Under the pieces are notes generated by a model, which was not told the DNA's origin, did not search any database, and saw nothing but the letters and a program-made list of their open reading frames with translations. DNA of 64,000 nt, from assembly GCF_021117425.1 (NCBI RefSeq), contig NZ_CP088298.1:1488001-1552000 (forward strand), read 5' to 3'. The translations under genes and the position numbers were made by a program. This DNA is from Brevibacterium zhoupengii (lineage in GTDB: Bacteria > Actinomycetota > Actinomycetes > Actinomycetales > Brevibacteriaceae). This document shows, piece after piece, positions 60,102 through 64,000 of this stretch (its first letter is position 1; each line of letters opens with the position of its first letter).

Positions 60102-61793
60102 TCAGAAGTCGAAGAACTCGATTGAGAGCTTGTCCCCGTCGATCTTCACACTGCCGGAGACCGACAGCGGGTTGCCGTTGGAGAAGTAGGACGAACCGGC
60201 CTTCTTGCCCTGCACGGTGAAGTCGAACTTGCCCGGCTTCTTGGTGAAGAACGAACCGGTGTTCGTATCGCTCGAACCGAAGCTCGCATCGACCTCAGGC
60301 ATGTCCTTCATTTCCCACTTGGCGGTGTTACTCTTGGCCAGATCGGCCAGCTTCTCATCGGAGCCGCCGACAGGGATCTCAGTGGGATCGAACTTGATGA
60401 ACTTGCACTTGGGCTTGATGTCCTTGTTGTCGAAGCACTTCTTGAGTTCCTTCTCGACCTGTTTCTGAACTTCCTTCTGGAAGGCGCTCGTGGGTGCCAG
60501 ATCAAGATTGAGCGTCGTCGGAGCCACTTCGTCATTGTTCGGCTTCTCGCCCGGGGCGAAGGCCTGAGGGAAATTCACCGCAGCTGTGTCCTTGGCTTCA
60601 CCGACCCATTTGCTCTTAGGGATCGTGAAGTCGTAGTTGCCCGGATATACGGCGAAGGACGTGGTGCCCGACTGTGCCTTGTAGTCCTTGCCGTTGACGC
60701 TGAGACCATCGGCGGCCGGGATGTCCAGAGAGATCACGTTGAGCGCCGGACCCGTCAGCGTCCACTTGTCGAAGAACAGGTCCTGCTTGCCGTCCTTCTT
60801 CGCGTTCAGCTCGACGTTGTACTTGGAGCCGTCGAGGTCATAGGACACGACGACTGTTCCCTTGTCTCCATCGACCTTCGACGATTCGACCTTCGCATTC
60901 TCAACCTTTGCCGAGGACGCGTCTGTGAACTCCTTGGACAGGAGATCAAGATTGGTCCCCTCCGGTCGTGGAGACGGCGCAATCTTCTCAGCAGCGGCGA
61001 AGTCGCCCTTGCTCAAAGCTGACACGTAGTCTTTGGCAACCTGGTCGGGTCCGTAGTTGTTCTTGTTGACCGTGTTGACGACGAGGAACCCGACGAGGAC
61101 CAGCACGATGACGAGCGCGACCGAACCCAGAGCGATGAAGAGAGGCATCCGGTTCTTCTTCTTCTCGGGGCGGGCATCGGCACGCGTCGCGGTTGCGGCG
61201 TTACCGGCGAACCCTGGCGCAGGTGCTGGCTGCGGGATTGCCTGGGACTGGCCCGGACCTGACCCCGTCCGATTGGCGTCGGGACCGGAACCGGTCTGGT
61301 AGGGCCCGGACTGACCGGGGGCAGACTGATACGGCGAATTCTGGGCAGGGCCCGACTGGTACGCCCCGCCTGGGTAAGGTGCGCCACCCTGGTACTGACC
61401 ACCCTGCTGAGCGCCGCCCTGCTGCTGGCCATTCTGGTAGTGCCCACCCTGGTACTGGCCCGGGTGCTGCTGGCCGCCCTGCTGGGGGCCGCCGTTGTAG
61501 TGCGGGGGCTGGTTCGAGCTCGCCTGCTGCACCTCGGGGCGCGGAGGCTGGTACTGGCCCGGCTGGTTGCCGGGGGCCGAATCGCTCGCAGCGAGCGGAG
61601 GGGCCTGATCGTCGCGGTAGGACGGAGCCTGTTCAGGTCCGTTGGCTGCCGCCTGCGGACCGGAGCCGCTTGTGTCCACCGAATCATCATTGGTCTTGTC
61701 CGCCGACGTCTCCGCACCGGATCCCGTTCTGTTGTTCTCGGGAGGGTTTGTGGGAGGTGGCGGGAAATTCGGTTCGTCGTTCCCGTTGCTCAT
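60102..61793 (-). CDS. Membrane-anchored protein with a long Gln/Gly/Pro-rich N-terminus, unknown function
   Basis: The 563-residue protein has three parts. Residues 1 to about 205 are disordered and repeat-rich (GGPQQGGQQHPGQYQGGHYQ, many QYQGG and YQ units). One membrane helix follows (about 213-238, FIALGSVALVIVLVLVGFLV) after basic KKKNRM. The C-terminal 320 residues are outside the cell: DQVAKDYVSALSKGDFAAAE recalls DUF4878-like domains, and only two Cys occur, in KKCFDNKDIKPKCKF, likely a disulfide. The start is ATG 61793, with GAAGGA about 12 nt upstream. A role in the envelope is inferred from topology only. Confidence 0.75.
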   Translation of the reverse strand: MSNGNDEPNFPPPPTNPPENNRTGSGAETSADKTNDDSVDTSGSGPQAAANGPEQAPSYRDDQAPPLAASDSAPGNQPGQYQPPRPEVQQASSNQPPHYNGGPQQGGQQHPGQYQGGHYQNGQQQGGAQQGGQYQGGAPYPGGAYQSGPAQNSPYQSAPGQSGPYQTGSGPDANRTGSGPGQSQAIPQPAPAPGFAGNAATATRADARPEKKKNRMPLFIALGSVALVIVLVLVGFLVVNTVNKNNYGPDQVAKDYVSALSKGDFAAAEKIAPSPRPEGTNLDLLSKEFTDASSAKVENAKVESSKVDGDKGTVVVSYDLDGSKYNVELNAKKDGKQDLFFDKWTLTGPALNVISLDIPAADGLSVNGKDYKAQSGTTSFAVYPGNYDFTIPKSKWVGEAKDTAAVNFPQAFAPGEKPNNDEVAPTTLNLDLAPTSAFQKEVQKQVEKELKKCFDNKDIKPKCKFIKFDPTEIPVGGSDEKLADLAKSNTAKWEMKDMPEVDASFGSSDTNTGSFFTKKPGKFDFTVQGKKAGSSYFSNGNPLSVSGSVKIDGDKLSIEFFDF

Positions 61794-61900
61794 CGTTGGA
61801 TGCATCCTTCGTGTCTACAAGCGTGTCCTGGCGCAATTGTACTTCCCACTGCAGAGAATCGCGTGGTCAATACCAGGAAGAGGGCGGTGAGTCAGCGAAA

Positions 61901-63187
61901 ATGAGAGGGATGCACACTTCTCCTCACCTTCGAACCCACCGCCACCCGATCCTGCTGGGACTGTTGGAGGCCCTGCGAATCGACCTCATCGCCGTCCCCG
62001 CGGCATTCGTCGTCGCCACCGTCTTCTGGATCATCGGACTCGGATCACAGCTGCCGTACTCGATCATTCCCGAGTGGGCGTTCGCCCTGTGGGGCGTCGT
62101 CCACGGGCTGAGCGTGTCGACGATGGGCTTCGACTTCTCACTGGCTCCGAGCCTGGTCACTCTCGGCATCTGGTTCTTCTTCGCCGCAGGCGCCAAACGT
62201 CTGGTCGCCGGCATCACCGAAGAGGAATCCGCGGACGTTGAGATCATGGACGCAACAGGGTGGAAGCAGGTCGGCATCGCGGTGACGACGTACGTCCTCG
62301 CCTATGCCGTTCCGATGGTCACGTTGACCTTGCTGCTGGGGGAGGGGACACCGACACCGTTGGGCTTCCTCCGCATCGGTCTCCTGCTGCTGTCCGCCGC
62401 GGCGGCCGGGTTCCTCTGGGTGCGCGGTGTTGACGACGTACCGCGCCTTCGTGATCTCGACAGCGAGGTCTGGGAAGCTGGCGCCCATCTGGTCAAGCGA
62501 CTGCTGTGGGGGTCGGCGTTCCTCTCCGTCCTCGTCATCGCCTCCGGCATCGTATTGAGGTGGGACGAACTGAGCGAATCACTGCAGGTCTACAGCTCAC
62601 CTCTGTCTGCCGGTGTGGGTCTGCTCGTCATCCAGCTCCTCTTCGCCCCTGGCATCCTGTTCGCTTCACTGTCTTGGATCGCAGGCACCGGTGTCAGCGT
62701 GGGAGCCGGAGGCTCAAGTTCGGTGTTCCACACCGCGACGGGGCCGGTCCCACATGTGCCTGTGCTCCAGCTGCTCGTCGGTGACTACCCCGCATGGACG
62801 GCTGCGGCACCGGTGCTGCTCGTCCTGCTCGGAGTCCTCAGCGTCATCCTCGGTCGAAACCGTGCCCGCCAGGTGATGGGTGCTTCGTGGCCCGGGCTCG
62901 CGACCGCAGCGGTCAAACTCTTCGTCGTGCTCCAGGTCCTTGCAGTGTTCGCTCGCGGGGCCATGGGGCCACTGGGGCTGTCGGCATTCGGGCCCTCGCC
63001 GCTGACCTCGGCTCTGGTCGTCACCGTATGGGTGGCGGTGGGCATGGCTGTCGGGCTGTTGCTGACCAGGCTCTCCGATATGCAGGCGGGGTCGGGATCC
63101 TCCGATGACGAGGATGATTTCGACGACGAGGAACCCTTCGGCCACATTGCCGACGAACGACGCGCCGACTACTCCGACGAGGACTGA
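61901..63187 (+). CDS. PerM-like integral membrane protein (DUF6350)
   Basis: The 428-residue protein has about eight to ten hydrophobic helices and a strongly acidic C-terminus (GSSDDEDDFDDEEPFG). In Mycobacterium tuberculosis the gene before purN is Rv0955/perM, a membrane protein linked to cell division and persistence; position and topology match. Typical segments are YSIIPEWAFALWGVVHGLS and FSLAPSLVTLGIWFFFAAG. The frame is open to 61193 but that part runs antisense to the upstream gene; ATG 61901 is the first sensible start, and 61910 is an alternative. Between it and purN lies one small gene on the other strand. Confidence 0.72.
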   Translation: MRGMHTSPHLRTHRHPILLGLLEALRIDLIAVPAAFVVATVFWIIGLGSQLPYSIIPEWAFALWGVVHGLSVSTMGFDFSLAPSLVTLGIWFFFAAGAKRLVAGITEEESADVEIMDATGWKQVGIAVTTYVLAYAVPMVTLTLLLGEGTPTPLGFLRIGLLLLSAAAAGFLWVRGVDDVPRLRDLDSEVWEAGAHLVKRLLWGSAFLSVLVIASGIVLRWDELSESLQVYSSPLSAGVGLLVIQLLFAPGILFASLSWIAGTGVSVGAGGSSSVFHTATGPVPHVPVLQLLVGDYPAWTAAAPVLLVLLGVLSVILGRNRARQVMGASWPGLATAAVKLFVVLQVLAVFARGAMGPLGLSAFGPSPLTSALVVTVWVAVGMAVGLLLTRLSDMQAGSGSSDDEDDFDDEEPFGHIADERRADYSDED

Positions 63188-63223
63188 ACCACGAGTGGGG
63201 CCTGATCCACAGTCGAGGATGGC

Positions 63224-63670
63224 TCAGTTCGTGCCGGGCAGTTCCTGGCCGGTGAGCTGTTTGAACCAGTCACCGAGCCCGGTCTGGTACTCCGTGGTGC
63301 ATGAGAGCTGAGCCTGCTGCGTGATGGCATCACGAACGCATTCCTCATACTTCGACTGCACCGGCCAGAGGACGACGGAGGACATCGTCGAGAAGATGAG
63401 GTAGAGAGCGAGCAGGCCACCCAGGATGCCCAGTGACATGTTGCGCTTCTGCTTCGTCCTGACGACGGCCACGATGTAGCGAATCGCCCAGACGATAGCG
63501 GCAATAGCGAAACCGATGGCCGCGACCTTGAACGGCAGCGGATACGTGAACGTCAGGACCGAGGCGAGGATCAGCAGGATCAGGACCAGGCCATGTCGAG
63601 CGGGTGCGGCCTGCTTCTCCTCTTCGGGAGTGGGCGCGCTCTTCTCTTCAGTATTGTTTGGTGACGTCAC
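63224..63670 (-). CDS. Small membrane protein, unknown function
   Basis: The 148-residue protein has an acidic N-terminus (MTSPNNTEEKSAPTPEEEK), two hydrophobic helices close together (about 27-63, GLVLILLILASVLTFTYPLP and KVAAIGFAIAAIVWAIRYIV), a basic loop, a third helix (about 77-98, LGILGGLLALYLIFSTMSS), and an outside tail with two Cys (EECVRDAITQ and LSCTTEYQTG). I recognise no family. It converges with the PerM-like gene and is divergent from purN. Coding is supported by its clear topology. Confidence 0.65.
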   Translation of the reverse strand: MTSPNNTEEKSAPTPEEEKQAAPARHGLVLILLILASVLTFTYPLPFKVAAIGFAIAAIVWAIRYIVAVVRTKQKRNMSLGILGGLLALYLIFSTMSSVVLWPVQSKYEECVRDAITQQAQLSCTTEYQTGLGDWFKQLTGQELPGTN

Positions 63671-63740
63671 ACGAATAGTTTGTCACAGTCCACTGACAAA
63701 AGCCTTGACGGATGGCGGAGTCCGCATTCTGATGCCCTGA

Positions 63741-63769
63741 CCGACAGCCGAAGAGACAAACGTTAGAAT
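63741..63769 (+). promoter_or_regulatory. Leaderless purN promoter
   Basis: CCGACA (63741-63746), a 17-nt spacer and TAGAAT (63764-63769) form a good promoter. TAGAAT ends 6 nt before the GTG at 63776, and no ribosome site lies between. It is the clearest example of the leaderless pattern in the window. Confidence 0.75.
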
Positions 63770-63775
63770 GGGTCT

Positions 63776-64000
63776 GTGCGCATCGTTCTTCTGGCATCCG
63801 GCTCCGGTACCCTCACACAGGCAGTCATCGACGCGTTCGCAGATGCGCAGCGGGGAGTCGAGATCGTCGGCGTCGGCTCCGACTCGCAGACGGCGGGTGT
63901 TCTCGACCGTGCGAAGGCCCACTCGATTCCCACCTTCGTCGTCCGACCCAAGGACTGCGCAAGCCGCGAAGACTGGAACCTCCAGCTGCGTGACACCGTC
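63776..64000 (+). CDS. purN: Phosphoribosylglycinamide formyltransferase, 5' part (cut by window edge)
   Basis: PurN transfers formyl from 10-formyl-THF to GAR in purine synthesis. The visible 75 residues begin with GTG and read MRIVLLASGSGTLTQAVID, the PurN N-terminal motif around the phosphate loop, followed by VEIVGVGSDSQTAGVL, DRAKAHSIPTFVV. The rest lies beyond the window. It uses the cofactor that FolD makes and PurU removes elsewhere in the window. Adjacency to a PerM-like gene matches Mycobacterium. Confidence 0.93.
   Translation, partial: MRIVLLASGSGTLTQAVIDAFADAQRGVEIVGVGSDSQTAGVLDRAKAHSIPTFVVRPKDCASREDWNLQLRDTV

Noticed and set aside
61193-61900. Open frame upstream of the PerM-like gene
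   Set aside because: It is antisense to the repeat-rich N-terminus of the 563-residue protein, and its codons give no membrane or domain pattern.

Overview
The window is high-GC actinobacterial chromosome. The ribosomal-protein gene order, the 16S gene, a tRNA-free 16S-23S spacer and the many genes shared with Micrococcales point to Brevibacterium or a close relative; the genus is my inference from recognition, not from a search. No insertion sequence, phage gene, CRISPR array or tRNA gene was seen, so the region is mostly core chromosome with a few accessory blocks.

Layout. 1-5512: end of the S10 operon and the spc operon (rpsC, rplP, rpmC, rpsQ, rplN, rplX, rplE, rpsH, rplF, rplR, rpsE, rpmD, rplO), closed by a strong terminator. 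5793-8536: secY, adk, map. 8576-12439: an accessory block (small membrane protein, PaaX-like regulator, MalY-type C-S lyase, MFS exporter) that separates map from infA. 12714-15838: infA, rpmJ, rpsM, rpsK, rpoA, rplQ. 16119-22216, minus strand: the proline symporter putP and a four-gene operon of unknown purpose (CoA-ligase-like enzyme, Dabb-like protein, GNAT-like protein, Acg-type nitroreductase). 22335-27000: one-carbon metabolism (purU, glyA, folD), a GNAT and exonuclease III. 27110-29647: the carbon-starvation/pyruvate transporter CstA with its small partner. 29945-33103: trpS, an App1-like phosphatase and a nitronate monooxygenase. 33272-36958: a valine-catabolism operon with a MarR gene upstream and a 24-bp palindrome between them. 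36993-37685: an SRAP DNA-repair protein. 37749-43712: a complete rRNA operon with two tandem promoters, boxA-like elements, a 23S processing stem and terminators. 43835-46608: a GNAT, gdhA and a flavin reductase. 46640-53191: a conserved actinobacterial block (DUF3039, SF2 helicase, pncB, clpS, DUF2017, metallo-beta-lactamase-fold phosphodiesterase, rph, rdgB). 53374-59982: a dipeptide-type ABC transporter followed by an amidase. 60102-64000: a Q/G/P-rich membrane protein, a PerM-like protein, a small membrane protein and the start of purN.

How it fits together. Most of the window serves protein synthesis (ribosome, initiation factor, RNA polymerase alpha, SecY, MetAP, TrpRS, rRNA). It is interleaved with one-carbon, purine and NAD metabolism, RNA and nucleotide quality control (RNase PH, RdgB, ClpS), branched-chain amino-acid breakdown, and peptide and proline uptake.

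The most general signal I found is promoter geometry. At least fourteen genes have a TANNNT-like -10 hexamer ending 6 or 7 nt before the start codon and no clear Shine-Dalgarno sequence (clpS is the one ambiguous case), which predicts leaderless mRNAs. The pattern also fixes several start codons. The least explained gene group is the operon at 17703-22216.
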